Below, in pieces: positions 13,379 to 26,195 of a stretch of 64,000 nt of DNA. Under the pieces are notes generated by a model. The model made no database searches, had not been told where the DNA came from, and worked only from the letters and a program-made list of their open reading frames with translations. A program made the position numbers and the translations under genes. This stretch comes from Solenopsis invicta (lineage: Eukaryota; Arthropoda; Insecta; Hymenoptera; Formicidae): the NCBI RefSeq assembly GCF_016802725.1, contig NC_052664.1, positions 28,599,275 through 28,663,274 on the forward strand. Reading direction: 5' to 3'. Positions within the stretch are counted from its first letter, which is position 1; each line of letters begins with the position of its first letter.

Positions 13379-15887
13379 TTGTATTTTTTACTGTGTACAT
13401 GTAGAATAAAGATTTACATGGAAAGGCAATGTTGACGACAACTTATGAAAACGTACATCAACCCATTTTTTTCACAATCAGTCACAAAGAGAGAGTCGCA
13501 GATTACGACAATTTAATTTGCTGCGCAGACTTTCTCTGCTTGCGACTATTCACACTTTCGTCACATGGTACTGTAAAGAGGCAAATCAAGTTGGGAATAT
13601 TCGATGAATGAGCATTGCTTTTAAATTTAAAAACTTTGGAAAGAACGTAGATCGACATGTAAAAGCACAACTAATTAAAGAGCTTTAACGGCCTTAGCTA
13701 GATCTTGGTGCCACTTCTTGTGCGATTTTATATATACATATATATTTTCAAACTCTCCAAACTGCGCAGCGATAAATTGTTCGGTCTCGAGAGAAGTTCT
13801 GAGTTGAACGAGAATAGTAATATCATAATATTAAATCGAAAATCGATTTTAAACTCGAACAAACTTGAAGTGCGCACAGCAGCGAGAAGTCTTCACGAAG
13901 AAATAAAATGGGATTAAAGATTCGTATTAGCAGAATTTACCTTAAGCGTGCGTAACGATCCGAAAAAAAATCCCTCATTAAAGAACCATTCAAGTTTACA
14001 TGTACCACCAATCTTAACTTCATTCCTTCGTTTTCTTCGGTTCCTTGAGCGATTATCGCGTTCTCTTCATTAAGAAAAAAATTCCCGCGAACGCACAGCA
14101 AAATAAGGGATACGACGAGAAAAAAGAAAAAATATTTCTGGGGTCGTATATTAAAAAACTTTTCGTTTCTACGTCTCACTGAACTTCGTTCGTGGCTCGT
14201 TTTCCGCCACGTTCAGCACAAATTGAGAAAAACTTCGGTGTGCGATACGTACAAGATGTCTTATAAATATGGAATATGAAATTATATTTTTTGCAAAATT
14301 TCAAGCAAGAGTAAACTTCATCGAGATTTCGTTTAAGACGAAAATTACTTTCAAAAAAAGAAGAGGAAAAGGGAAAGAGGAAAAGAAAGAGAGAGAGAAA
14401 TTGTTTGTTTTGATAAGAAAAAAAATTGAAACTTTCAAAACTTTTGGGATTATATTCTAAATTTTATTCTAAAAAGCTGATATTCTTTATATTTTTTTTT
14501 GTTACTTTTTTTATTGCATATATTGTTCCGTTATTGTCATCCAAAATTTCAAACAAACGGAACAGAACTCAATAAGATTCAAATATAAAACTGAAATAAA
14601 GACTGAAATACTTCTATCGAGATTTATTTGACACCCTGTATATCAGATGCGGAAAACGAGTCGGAGGAAACTCGTGTCGCTCCTTTTCCCAAGGGGAACG
14701 GCACCGTACTATCGATCGTACTTATGTCGAGAGAAACATCGTGTTTCGTCTCGACGGCACGCAATATACGAAAATTCAAGGTTTCCGAATGAGTTTAGTT
14801 TTGTCCTATCAACTATTGTATCGAAATGAACAGTGGTACTGCAAAATTTTGAAATAAAATCATCGATTTTACTCAAGAAATAATAACGAATTCTATTGTG
14901 ACAGTAGAGTTGCAAATAACGGCAAAAAAATTAAATTGGAATAAAACAAATTCATTAAAAATAATAAATGTTACACAAGCAAGTAAAAAAAAATAAATTT
15001 TACTTCTAAATAATTTAACATACTAATTTAATATATTATTTATATTATCATCATAAATATCAAACGTTGCTACTCTTAAGAAATATTATAAACTGCAGAA
15101 TTTAATAATAAACCACAACCTTCATAAAGAGACAACAGACCAGATCGTCGAGAGTTTTACTATTATGAACTACTGTGCACCTCGTGAGGCTCATTGTTAG
15201 AGAAGAAAGAAAACAACTCGAATAATAATAATCTCAATTGTTAATTCATGCAAAAATGTTTTCAACACTCGAAAGAAAGGGGATTCCGCGAAGGGTTCTT
15301 TACGACGTAAGCATGTTTAAACATTTCATTGAATGTCAATGGTCCTTAGAAACGCAGGGAATTTCTAAAGGGAGGAACGTAACCGGCACGCGCCCATATA
15401 AATCGATACATGCTACTCAAAACAACAGACAAAAAGCTTAGGCCGCAAGATTTTTTCACTTCGCCAGCCACATTTACATAACGGACATTTTTCACAAAGC
15501 TCGCGTTTTGCGTTCACATGGCACGTGGCGCGTGCACGGTAATGCACCGGGCCGAAGATTGCAACGGCGGCACGTGCAACAAGCACGCGGTGGATAACAG
15601 CGAGATAGGATCGGTGAGATCGTTGAACGTAATGAATATTCGATCTCATCAGCCATCTAGATTTCAATATCATTTGAAAAACAATTTCACAAAAGCGAAA
15701 ATAATACAGAGGTAATTTTGCATATCATCCATTTTTTCATAACTCTCTAATTCAATTTTCTTCGAATTTAGTCAGTTTTTTTAGACAGATCTTTAGTTTT
15801 CTGTAATTAATTTAATTTAATCTTTGTTTTATATTAAATTTTCTAGTTCAATATATACCTTTATAAAAATGTTGAAGCAGTAATTAA

Positions 15888-16865
15888 CTCTTAAACACAC
15901 CGATCCTGTAAAATACGGAAACACATTTTCGGATTTGAAAGACTTTCAACTTTGAGAAGCTATAATTTTGGTTACAATCAATATTTTTCTACATTTTTTT
16001 TTTGTTTTTAAATAAAAGTTCTAAATCTCAGGAGTGTGACTGCACAATCGGCATTGCCGAAAAATAATTTATTGTGAAGTTATAAAGGAAAAACCATTAA
16101 ACAAAAATGAGAAATTGGTCAAAAAACCACTTTTCCTTCAAAAAATCATATTTGCGCAACAAAAAACTTTAAAGGACTTTCAAATACGGCGTTTCAAAGC
16201 TAAAGAGTCACACTTTCAAAATAAAATTTGGCAAAGTCATTCCTTTTAAAAAGTATAATTATTTAACATGAAGAATATGAGGTATTTTTGGGCATCTAAA
16301 AATTCACTTAAAAAAAAAATCATATCTTTGCAACAAAAAATTTTTAAGGACTTTACAATACGGCGTTTCAGAGCTAAAGATTCATACTTTCAAAAAAAAA
16401 TTTAAATCATTGTCATTTCTATTAAAAACTGTATTTATGTAACAAGACGAATATGAGATATTTTTGATTAAATCGTGTCTAAAATTGAAAATTGATGTGT
16501 TTCATGATATATTTCAGAAAAACTCCCTTTTCTACAGCATTTTCTAGTATTCTAACTTTAAACAGAATATATGCGAGTAACATCTGTGAACCGACCTGTT
16601 CGAACGTATTTTGTCCAGCTTTTTTATGTAAACTACTCACAAAAAAAGTTTCACTATATGGATCGCATTGACCTTAACAAAACTTTGCTGCCGTGCCGTT
16701 CGAATTCTAGCTGACCAAAAAAGTTGATCAACCATATCAATCGAAAGAGGGGATTTCAAACTTTTTTTACGTCTTGGTCCGAACCTCCTATCTCATTCCG
16801 TCTTCACACAGCAAGCGATCGAAAGTTCATATGGAGTCTTTCAGATCCACTTACGTGTTTAAGGG
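15888..16865. mobile_element. TTAA-flanked piggyBac-type non-autonomous element with internal tandem repeat
   Basis: TTAA flanks both sides (15884-15887 and 16866-16869). The left end is CTCTTAAACAC and the complement of the right end is CCCTTAAACAC; a second inverted match, GGATYTGAAAGACT, lies just inside each end. TTAA duplication with C-rich ends is the piggyBac pattern. No transposase frame is visible in the 978 bp. It carries two diverged tandem units of about 176 bp (16120-16466). Confidence 0.75.
16120..16474. repeat. Two tandem units, period about 174-177 bp
   Basis: Landmarks repeat at the same spacing: AATCATAT (16144 and 16318), TACGGCGTTTCA (16185 and 16359), AATATGAGRTATTTTTG (16274 and 16450). 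Small indels cause the variable period. The units lie inside the TTAA-flanked element. Confidence 0.85.
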
Positions 16866-16956
16866 TTAATTCGAAAAAAAGAACAATTTATATATTTACA
16901 AAATCTCAAAATAAATATATACATTGTTACAAATGTCATTAAATTCAATATATTTT

Positions 16957-16958
<2 letters not shown>

Positions 16959-17008
<50 letters not shown>
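16959..17008. repeat. (TA)n microsatellite
   Basis: About 24 TA units, 90 bp after the right TTAA of the piggyBac-type element. Confidence 0.95.
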
Positions 17009-17014
<6 letters not shown>

Positions 17015-19764
17015 CACTTTCGACTTACAGTTATTATGTCTTACCAGAATAATCAAAGACATTTCTTATATATAATATTTTAGAACAGTTCTCTATAATT
17101 ATTAGAATATGAGGAACAGGTGAAAATCCCGTAACCCGTTTATGTAAGTATTTCTCTAGTACAGCTAGAATCGATTTCACGGAAAATTGTTGAGTACTTC
17201 AAAGAACAAGCTATTACCGCTGTTTAACACATCAGTGTCACTCCAAATCTACAATTTTCTCGCGTTTTGTTTGAACGCTCAATACCTTTACTCGTTGTCG
17301 CTACCTCTCGCAGTGGGATAACGGTTGCGATTTAATCATTGTATTTTATAACTTTTCCGGAACTAAAAGAAAAAATGGCGGATCGTTATCTCTCTCGGGT
17401 TCGCAGTAATTAGCACGTGTGAGCCATGCACGCGAATCTCCACGTCTGTTGTTGGTAAATAGAAGCGATACGGCATAACATGACGCGTTGCATCGTATCA
17501 GCCTCAAAATGTCATTCAAATCTCGAAACGCGGTATTTAATCGATAGCATTGAAAATGATAAATTACTGAAATTATTAATTCAACATGCCGCTAACGCGG
17601 AAAGAATATTATGCAACGTAATAACAGATAATTTCTATTTTTCCATCATCAGCTGAGGATCCACCGGTCACCGTATAATAAGCTTATTCAATGTTTTTCC
17701 TCTTTCGTTTATTATGTTTTTCCTCTTTCGTCTATCCTCTATCCTACTCACGTACACTTAGAATTTCACTATGACATTCAAGCATACAAAAGCATAACGA
17801 TTTCTTACGAAATCACAGCACGTTACCGCAAACATTCCAACAATCTAGGATTGCATTAGAAAGTCAGGAAAATATCCGAGAAGATATAGTTTAGGCTGAC
17901 AACTTTTTGTAACGAATATTGCCATAGTTATTGAATATTTCCAGCACTAGTAACACAATTATTTATTCAAAATTAAACAGATGATAATAGTCAATAGATC
18001 TTTTTAAACATACTTTCTGTTTAATAAAAATTACAGCAATACTCTAATATTTACTCGACAAAAATTTTTGGTTTGGTGTTTTCACACATTCTTTTCACAT
18101 CTACATTTTGGTACTTTAATCGAGGTTCAAAGTTCTTTCAGGAACAAAATGTACAACCGATGCGAATAGTGCACTCGTGAAATTAGGATCTTAGAAGATA
18201 TCGTTTCCCGAAGAAGCATGCCTGCGGAATGCACTCGATAACCTTGGCTCGTAAGACGGGTTTAAGTTCTGCGCGAGAGCGCGTATACATGGAGCCATGA
18301 AATCTCGAGCACCTTCTGCAAGAAGGTTCACGTCTTTTCTTCCTGCAAGTTTAGTCTTTGAGAAGAACCTTACACAGCGTAGATATTTATTAATGCGCAG
18401 TAAAAATTTAAAAAATAAAATAAATATTTATTTCTTCTTAAACATTTATGTGATTTAAATATCTCGCGCATTCTTAAATCAAATCAAATCTGTTATTAAA
18501 TTGCACTTGTTTTTTTTTTTGTTAATAACAAGATATAGTTTATCTTATTAAAAATTGGCAATATTAATATGCATCACGTCTCGATATATTCATAAGAGAA
18601 AATATGAGATAATTAAAAAGGTGTCAAAAATACATGATGAAGTGCGACAAACCTTTCGCAGATCGTTATGAATAATCGAGATCAAACTCTCTCACGGCAA
18701 GCGCAGCATTTAATTTGGCTGGGAGATCGATAGGATGCGGAACGTCTCACGTACCGCTAGCAAACAAAATACCCACCGACAACGTACCCGTTTCGCATCT
18801 ATCCGTGCCCACGAACCCTCTTACGTATCACGAGCAATAAAGCTCATGCTATTATTAGATCGTCCAGTGGACCCTGTCATTTTTTTTCGATACAAAGATC
18901 GTAGCCCGAGTTATCGACTTTGCGCTCTATTCGTACCGAGCTCAAACCACCGCGGCTTAGATTGGAAGTCGGTCGATACAGACGCTGACGTTGGGGCTAT
19001 GCATAGTGAGTGGAGCATTAAACGAACCGACGATAGAAACCTCATTCAGAAGATCCGCATCTCGAACCGTGATCGCTCTAACGATTCGTTTTTACGATCT
19101 TCATGAACAATTTCTACGTTAATTGTATAATATTAAATAAAAAGGAAGATTTTATTATTCGTTTTTCTTTTTACTGTTTAATCGTAAATTTTCAAAAATC
19201 ATTTCAACTTCGATACAAACTATTCAATTAGATTTGTGAAAGTTTTCACATTGGAGAATCTATTAAATGTATGAAAGTGAAAGAATTTTCCATCGTCATA
19301 ATTTTTCTTGTAATATCGAAAATGTGGATCTAGATTTCTAAATTAGGAAAATCTGGATTTAAATAAAATGCAAAGAGGCAAGGACTACCTGTGTATTTTT
19401 CATTGCTCTATTTTCCTGCAAATGTCATTTAGTAGAGCTACAAATTAACGTGAATGCTGTAGGAAGGACATTAATCATGCAAATCGAGTACTGTCGAATA
19501 TAGAACGAGTTGTGTATTCAATTCGACCTCGAGTATCAGTCGTTGGCGGAGCGAATAGAAAGAGCAGGTAACAATAGAAGATCGTATCCAACGTAACGTT
19601 CATTACGCACTGTACACTACAATGACAATGATAACTATTGTAAGCCGTCTAATTGTTTTGCGAGAGCCAATAATTACTTTAGTTTACTTGCGTCACATTG
19701 AGACAGAATACATCGGGTGTTGTAGAAAAAGATAAATATGTATACATACATAGTAGCGTTTTAT
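17009..19764. other. Intron 3, nothing recognised
   Basis: AT-rich with a moderately CpG-rich stretch at 18660-19090. A 123-codon plus-strand frame there is Arg/Ser-rich and has no family resemblance. Confidence 0.5.
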
Positions 19765-19766
19765 TA

Positions 19767-19932
19767 CACTGAAAAAAACATTCATTTTCAAATGCATGTA
19801 CTTTTTTAACATTATTTCTTTGATTAAAAAAATAATATTTCCTAAATTTAAAAATATTATTTATTTTAATATTTATTTAAATCAAAGAAAACGATTTGAT
19901 CGGCAGAAACATCGCTGAAACTTTTTTCAGTG
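19767..19932. mobile_element. MITE, CAYTGARAAAA family, subfamily A (copy 1)
   Basis: Ends CACTGAAAAAAA and its complement TTTTTTCAGTG are flanked by TA (19765-19766 and 19933-19934). The interior (TTTAACATTATTTCTTTGAT, then TTTATTTAAATCAAAGAAAA) matches the reverse complement of the element at 25215-25399. Confidence 0.8.
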
Positions 19933-21579
19933 TACTAAAAAATATTCCAATCACTTTCGTATAAATAAAATTAAGGACCAAGTTATAAGTATTCTCACCA
20001 TGGACCAAGTATTCTTACTCATTAAATAAAAAAAAAAAAATTGGGGCAAATTCTATTATGGAAGAACGACCTAAGACTCATATTTATTTACGACCACTAC
20101 GTAGGTATATCCAACGTCATTCCGTCCTGTATATCTTTTTCTGAAATCATGGCGAAACGGCTAGAAAAAGCGTGATATATTCAGTCAGCCGAATAATTAA
20201 TACATTATTGTACAAGCAATATCAAAAAGATCGCGCCGGAAGTTTACGACAATAAAATCCCCCACCCGACTTATTTTCCATTTGAACATCGTGGGAAAAA
20301 CCAGTTGCTAAAACCGTGAAATCTTTAATAGAACACTTTTCAGCGATAAAGGTAGAAATATGTGAAAATACAAGCATAGCAATTAATCGAATTTATATCT
20401 ATCTTCTTAAAATTGAATGAAAGCCTACTTTCGTTCCAAAAATATTAAACGTCAATGAAGAACTTTGACCCTTTGTAACAATTGTTGCTATAAATGTTTC
20501 GTTACAACGCCGTGACAAGATAAAAACGATATTTTTACATGACACTTTCGAATGTACATTTATTTACATCCACAAATGAATTCTGTCGATAAGCAAAAAA
20601 TAAAAAAAAAATTAAAAGCAAAAACTTTAAAAATACTGACCTCAAAAACGATCTTACTCAGATGGAAAAAATGATTTGCATCAGGATTTTATTTTTTTAA
20701 TTCTCTAATGTAATTGCGTATAAATATTGCGTGTAATTGCGTATTATCTTTCTTTTAAAACAAACTTTAAAAATTATTTTATCTAATATTTGCGCAAAAA
20801 ATTTCAAATATTTTTACATTTACCTCATTAAAACATGGACTTACTGTTTCAAACAGTGCATTTTAATCTATCCTTGTTTAACAATTTACTATGTAATTAA
20901 TTTTACTTTTTAATTCTCTATGAAAGACTTAAAAACGCTTCAAGTTTTCTAGAAATTACGCAAACAGATTTTTTGAACAAACGATCACAATCTTTAACGC
21001 AGATGGAAAAGTTCTATAATTGGGAATCTTCGCCGTTATACAACAGACGCAATTCTAAGATTCTCACCCTACTCGAAACGTGACTCCCCTGATCGGCACA
21101 TCAGCGCCATTCTGTTCTGTAAACCTTACCGTAACGCGATATACTACACTGTTTACTAAAAGGGAGTGAAACGTGACGCGAGATATTGACGATTTCATAT
21201 CACGTGCACGCACCCGTGACAGTTACGAAACAATACCCGTCCGAAAGCTAACCACGAAACGACAGAAATGTATCGCAGCTGAACCCCATTGATCGCTATC
21301 CCATTATCCTGTGGATCAAAGCCGCTCAACCAGAAGGAGCGTATCAAATTATTCACTCAAAATTCCTGTCCAATATCCATCTCTAGTCACTAATCGAATG
21401 CATTACGATATAATCGGCAATAATTTGGTATGTGATTCTGGATAATTTGCCGAAAGAAACACCTTCGACCAATGAATTTTTGTGTGTGTCGTGTTAATTT
21501 ACTTTTATTCGCATATAAAACTAGTTTTTATCAACTAAAAATTATTTTTTAATCATTGTTAAAGTTTCAAATATACATA

Positions 21580-21639
21580 TAATTTGTATATATGTATATA
21601 CATACACATATGTATATGTATGTACATATATACAAATTA
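21580..21639. repeat. AT-rich palindrome
   Basis: AATTTGTATATATGTATATA pairs with TATGTACATATATACAAATT across a short loop. Confidence 0.7.
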
Positions 21640-21944
21640 TTACATCAATATTATTCTTAACACGTGCATCATAATAATGCATATCTCACCTTTTTTCCTT
21701 ATCTTTATTAAAGCAATCTTTTTTTCCTCATGTTTTATTTTATATTATTTTCACAGATTTTTAATAGCGTATTATCTTCGTTCGCAATTTTAATTTTATC
21801 AAACACAATTTTGAGCGTCTGTTTTAAGGGAACGTAATCGATTGATGACTGTACTATTTGTGCTCTATAGCATTTAATTATAAAAATTGCACTAAAAACA
21901 TCTATTTCAATTTAACACCGGATGATCCTCAAACCTGTTATATT

Positions 21945-22068
21945 GGGCGAGTTTTTTAATTCACATTGATTGATCAATCGTATTATACGCAAATGCAACT
22001 TTTATAAAACAAAGTTGCATTAGCGCATAATGCAATTGATCAATCGATGAATTAAAAAAACTCGCTCG
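21945..22068. mobile_element. Palindromic element, GATTGATCAAT family (copy 1)
   Basis: The left arm GGGCGAGTTTTTTAATTCA pairs with TGAATTAAAAAAACTCGCTC. Inner arms hold TTGATTGATCAATCGTATTA and ATAATGCAATTGATCAATCG, and a central stem pairs ATGCAACTTT with AAAGTTGCAT. The same core occurs at 31640-31760. Confidence 0.8.
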
Positions 22069-22470
22069 TTATAACGAAAATTAATCCTACTATTAAAGTA
22101 ATTACGGCGATGTAACTTTCCAAACAGAAAAAAAAGGAACCATTAAAATTTGTTAAACATTCTTTGTTTAAGCTTTCCTTGAGCTTGCATAAATGTGCAG
22201 CGTTTATTTTATCGCGTTGCACACGTTCTCGAGTAGTTAATTCCAAAGTGTGAAAAAAATTGATCATTCGCCTGTCATGTACACGCATTTTTAATAACGT
22301 CGTTAATCGCCGCACCAGCGCGCGCTACCTTCGTTCGAGTCGTTAAGGATGATTTAAAGTTTCTCACCGGTCATCCTGCGTGACAGTAATGTCGGGCGGG
22401 GGCGGAGGGGGCGAGGCACCGTCTGTAGCATCCAGCTTGCCGGCTTTTTACTGCGCTGCTTGGCTTCTCT

Positions 22471-22521
<51 letters not shown>

Positions 22522-22552
22522 GGTAGAGAAAGAGAAAGAAAGAGAGAGAGAG
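22471..22552. repeat. (GA)n tract inside the CpG-rich block
   Basis: About 80 bases of GA-rich repeats. In insects such tracts can bind GAGA-type factors at promoters; that role here is inference. Confidence 0.9.
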
Positions 22553-23772
22553 GCGATGCGTCAGCCGACCAAGCGCGATACACGTTGTGCCAGCAGCAAC
22601 TCGCGATCCTCGCGACTCGTATCTTCACACCGCCGCCGGTGACATCGCCAGCGACGCGGTTGACCCCGGTGGAATCTCGCGCCTCTCTTATCGCCGAGCT
22701 GATCGATCGACCGGGTAAATCGCGTTCGTACACACGACGAGCGATGATAACCTCGGCAATGTCCTGCCGCGCATTCGGGCGATCGTCTATGCCTCGTTCC
22801 TTCGTCGGGATCCTATTCGATTTTCTCCGTGTTTGCTCCTCGAACGTCGACGAGTCGAATTCGCGCTGCGATCAGCGCGCGAATTAGAGATTCGATCCAA
22901 TCGTCGTCGGTCACTCTTTTCACGTGGGACCTCGTGAACTCTTGTGAAAATAAATTTCTATCGCGACCCACTTGCGCAGGCTCGCCTCTCGCTTCGCGCT
23001 AATCCTCCTCGAGTTACCGCCGCGCGTAATTTCGTAAGACGCGCAATCTGCTCGCCGGCTCTTCTCGCGGGATCGCTGATGAGCGCCGCGTCCCGCTCAC
23101 GCCGGATAATATTCGTCGTAAACCGTTACTCCGAGCTTGCTATTAGATTTATTACGGAATACCTCGCAGCAGCCGCTGCCGCGCGCCGTGCGAGCCGAGG
23201 CCGCGGTGAAAGCGAACGGCGACGATTATCGCGCGGAGTGAGCAAGGCACCAAGAGCCTCTCCGCAGCTACGCTCGCTCCGCGTCCTCGTAAACGCGGTC
23301 GCTCTCCTCTCGCGCCGAATACCAAACCGATTCCGCGAGGTAGCTCGCCGATATACTCGCCAGGCGCGATTGTTGCGCTCTCCGGATGCGCCTGCCTCGT
23401 AAAAGCAGAGTCGCCGTTTCGCGTAGTACTTAGACCGCACCAGCCTGATGATGCGCGCGTGATATTCGAAGCAAATTGATTGTCGCTTCGATTACGGAGA
23501 GCGGCGAGAGATAGTCGCTGATTACTCCGCTGATCCACGCTCTGCAGGCACCTCTGCGTCGCGCGAGAAAGCGCGCGGGTCACTGCACGAGACGGGTTTC
23601 AGACTGGGTGTTGCTCGAGCATCCACGCGAGAGTCGCTTTTCCGAGGAAAAGAGCTTTTCTCTCCTCGACGTGACCCCGATGAAGATTTAGTGTTACATC
23701 CGTTCGCAACGACGAGAGGCTTTGGCAAAAATCGAATATTAACTTTGCGAAATCGACGCGCGTGATCCTTGA

Positions 23773-23814
23773 ATCTCTCTCTCTCTTTCTCCCTTTCTCC
23801 CTCCCTCTCTCTCG
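23773..23814. repeat. (CT)n tract inside the CpG-rich block
   Basis: CT/CCCT-rich run on the plus strand, opposite in sense to the GA tract at 22471. Confidence 0.85.
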
Positions 23815-25214
23815 TAGATGACAATAATGGGTCTTAATTCTCCTTTCGTGAAATGAAAATCCTGCGATCCCCGCGTAAATCAGAAGGCTGACGGTACACG
23901 AAGGATTCTAAAGAGAATGCTCTTCGATTGTAATTCTCGATGACGTGGTCTTCACGAAATTGGATGTAGCGTCTACTTTCTCCTTCGCGATAGCAGGTTT
24001 AGATTGTTTCTTGGCGATTGAGTTAGAAGATACAGCTCGCAGCGGCGGATAATCTTTTTTATATTGAAAAAAAAACAGACGTCGCCCGCTCTTGTTTCTC
24101 ACGTAGAAAGCGTCGAAATATTTCCGTTTGTCTCGATTGTATCGTGAAAATTGCGCATATCAACGCTTCTCGAAGAGGCGAAAGGAACCGAGATATCTCA
24201 GCCCGAAGAAAGTGTATCTTTTCTCTTATCTTGAGTCTCTTTCTTTGTTCTTTTCTCTCTCTCTCTTCCTCTGCGCCAGCAATCTTCCTAATGTCTTTAA
24301 TTTCAAGGTCTTATAGGTATCCCACGTTAATCGACTAACGATGGAAATTACGCACACGCTCCGTTTTACGCAACACAACGCGCAACACAGTGCGCTCCGT
24401 CTCCTCGGGCGCGCGATTACGTCACTTACAGACGGGAAACAAAATTACATCCGGTTTGACAAGTGCGGAAAGCGCGCGAGAGCGATGTCACTCACGGAGA
24501 TGTCACTTTTCGACGGACGGGGCACGCGAGCGCGGGGGAGGCGGAGGGAGGAGAAAATCCATCGATATCGATCGGATCGCGGCGCGCCGATCCGCGAATC
24601 CGATATTCGGCACACGTCTCGACACTAGTACCATCGGACGAGTGACAGTCCCGACGCCGTCGTCGTCTCGATACCGTTCATCGTAGGGCCCAGCAGCGGA
24701 GAAGCTATCCCCGAGCGATTTTCGATTTATGACCGGCGCGATCGCATCTCCGTGCAGAGAGGCTGATCCGGCGGACGCGGGATTTCGGACTGAAAATCGA
24801 GAGATCGGAATGCGATTCGCGGGTGCAGTCGCTATTAATCGCAACGCTCGCCGACCGCCACGGAACTCTCGACAAGACTGGAGATTCTCTTGGTAGGTGA
24901 GGCCGGCCTCTGTCTCTCTCTCTCACACGCACACGTTGGCCAGGAGCGTAGCCGGCGCACGCGGGCCAGGTGGAATTCCTTCCCGTAGAGATTCGATAAG
25001 TGTTTACAGGATGTGGGCGCGACGTAGAAAACTATCATTGCTTAGAGTCGAGTGCTTTCGTAAGATAATGTCGCTACGCTCAACCGCTCCAGAGACGTAT
25101 AATTCATCGAGATAGATTTTACCCATGTGCCACACTTTTCATAAAACTCGGTTATCGAAGTGGTATTCTTCGTAACGAGAGTACGTTATAATAATCTTGT
25201 GATTATAATAATTA

Positions 25215-25399
25215 CGCTGAAAAAAAAAGTTTCTTACGTTCAAGTAAATATATTTATTTTATCATCATTTTCTTGATTTAAATAAATATAAGCTAGTATA
25301 AAATCGTTTATTTTTAAACTCATGAAATATTTTTTTAATCAAGGAAGTAATGTTAAAATAAACATTTTTTGCTTCAACATAAAAATTTCTTTTTCTGTG
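25215..25399. mobile_element. MITE, CAYTGARAAAA family, subfamily A (copy 2, inverted)
   Basis: Ends CGCTGAAAAAAAAA and TTTTTCTGTG are flanked by TA. Read on the minus strand the interior gives TTTAACATTACTTCCTTGAT and TTTATTTAAATCAAGAAAA, as in the 19767 copy. It abuts the next element at 25404. Confidence 0.75.
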
Positions 25400-25403
25400 T
25401 AAA

Positions 25404-25623
25404 CAGGGTGTCTTAAAATCTGTTTCCATCGCCATATTTCAGAAACGATACAAAGTTATGAACAAAAATTACGTAATCGATTATTTCGAAGGGCTATTCT
25501 TTTAAGAGGGTTGGATGGATAGAGTAAAGCCCTTCGAAATGATCGGACAAGTATCGCGACTTCTCGTAATTTTAAATCATTTTCGAAACGTAGGAAATGA
25601 AAACAGACTTTACAGACACCTTG
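25404..25623. mobile_element. MITE with CARGGTGTCT ends
   Basis: The left end is CAGGGTGTCTTAAAATCTGT, the complement of the right end CAAGGTGTCTGTAAAGTCTG. TA follows on the right (25624-25625). An inner stem pairs ATTTCGAAGGGCT with AGCCCTTCGAAAT. The ends resemble the TACAGGGTGT-type ends of insect mariner-like elements; the family is not certain. Confidence 0.7.
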
Positions 25624-25840
25624 TATAAAATAAATCATAAGTGATCATCTCCTATTAATTTCTTATGCCCGAATTTGGTCACTCACTTAAATTCACTCTC
25701 TCAGTTCACTTTTAGAATCTAAAGTACGATTTGCTCCTTTCTTTCCTCGTTCCTTCTAATATTCTATTTCAGCTTTCGCAGAAACTTTCCCAAATTAGCC
25801 GAATATATTTTGTTCGCCGCGTTTGAATTTCATTGTTATA

Positions 25841-26072
25841 CATTGAAAAAAGAATTTGGTAATAATGATCAAGCTTACGTGAAATAATTTCAATTAAATG
25901 TTCGACTAATATAATCAATGTAGTAATAGTGGCCAATCGGTTACTAAACGATTATTAAATATTACTAAATATTTGATTATATTTAACTGAATATTTAATT
26001 GAAGTTATTTCATCAAAACTTAGTAATCATCATCTAGGCTTAATTATTATCATCAAACTCTTTTTTATAGTG
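25841..26072. mobile_element. Foldback MITE, CAYTGARAAAA family
   Basis: Ends CATTGAAAAAAGAATTT and, from the other side, CACTATAAAAAAGAGTTT, flanked by TA (25839-25840 and 26073-26074). Inner arms pair GTGAAATAATTTCAATTAAA with ATTTAATTGAAGTTATTTCA. Confidence 0.75.
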
Positions 26073-26195
26073 TAATACTTTGAAAGTTAAATATTTCAAT
26101 TAATATATACATATAAATAAAAATAGTGTGTTTTGTGTGATTAAAGTATTACAATATTATAAGCATATTGAATCAGGTTTCGTTATGAGATGATG

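Larger units (their letters stand above)
10070..15887. other. Intron 3, scattered CpG-rich patch, no exon proven
   Basis: 12600-13150 is CpG-rich with Arg/Cys-rich frames that look like composition effects. 11660-11713 has a cluster of splice-donor look-alikes (see findings). 13937-14179 (minus) has a frame with a hydrophobic start and a donor match at its end (see findings). The rest is AT-rich without recognisable content. Confidence 0.5.
22310..25120. promoter_or_regulatory. CpG-rich block inside Gef26 intron 3, possible alternative promoter
   Basis: About 2.8 kb stands out from the AT-rich surroundings by high GC and many CG dinucleotides, with a long GA run at 22471-22552 and a CT run at 23773-23814. 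Several open frames overlap on both strands; they are rich in Arg, Ala and Ser and change frame freely, which is what GC-rich non-coding DNA gives, so I call no protein here. On the minus strand a GACCG|GTGAGAAAC donor match lies at the low-coordinate edge (exon side from 22368), exactly where composition turns AT-rich. On the plus strand a TAG|GTGAGG donor match lies near 24898. In hymenopteran genomes such patches often mark promoters and first exons; that is inference here. Confidence 0.35.

Noticed and set aside
14628..14642. GACACCCTGTATA, like one end of the 25404 element
   Set aside because: No partner end found nearby.
18191..18230. Minus-strand Phe-Phe-Gly-Lys-Arg codons as a candidate Gef26 exon 4
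   Set aside because: No acceptor directly in front in the needed phase, and the frame stops after a few codons without the expected continuation.
22944..23583. Overlapping Arg/Ala-rich open frames on both strands (up to 152 codons)
   Set aside because: Frames on both strands stay open because of GC-rich composition with few stop codons; no motif, no consistent frame.
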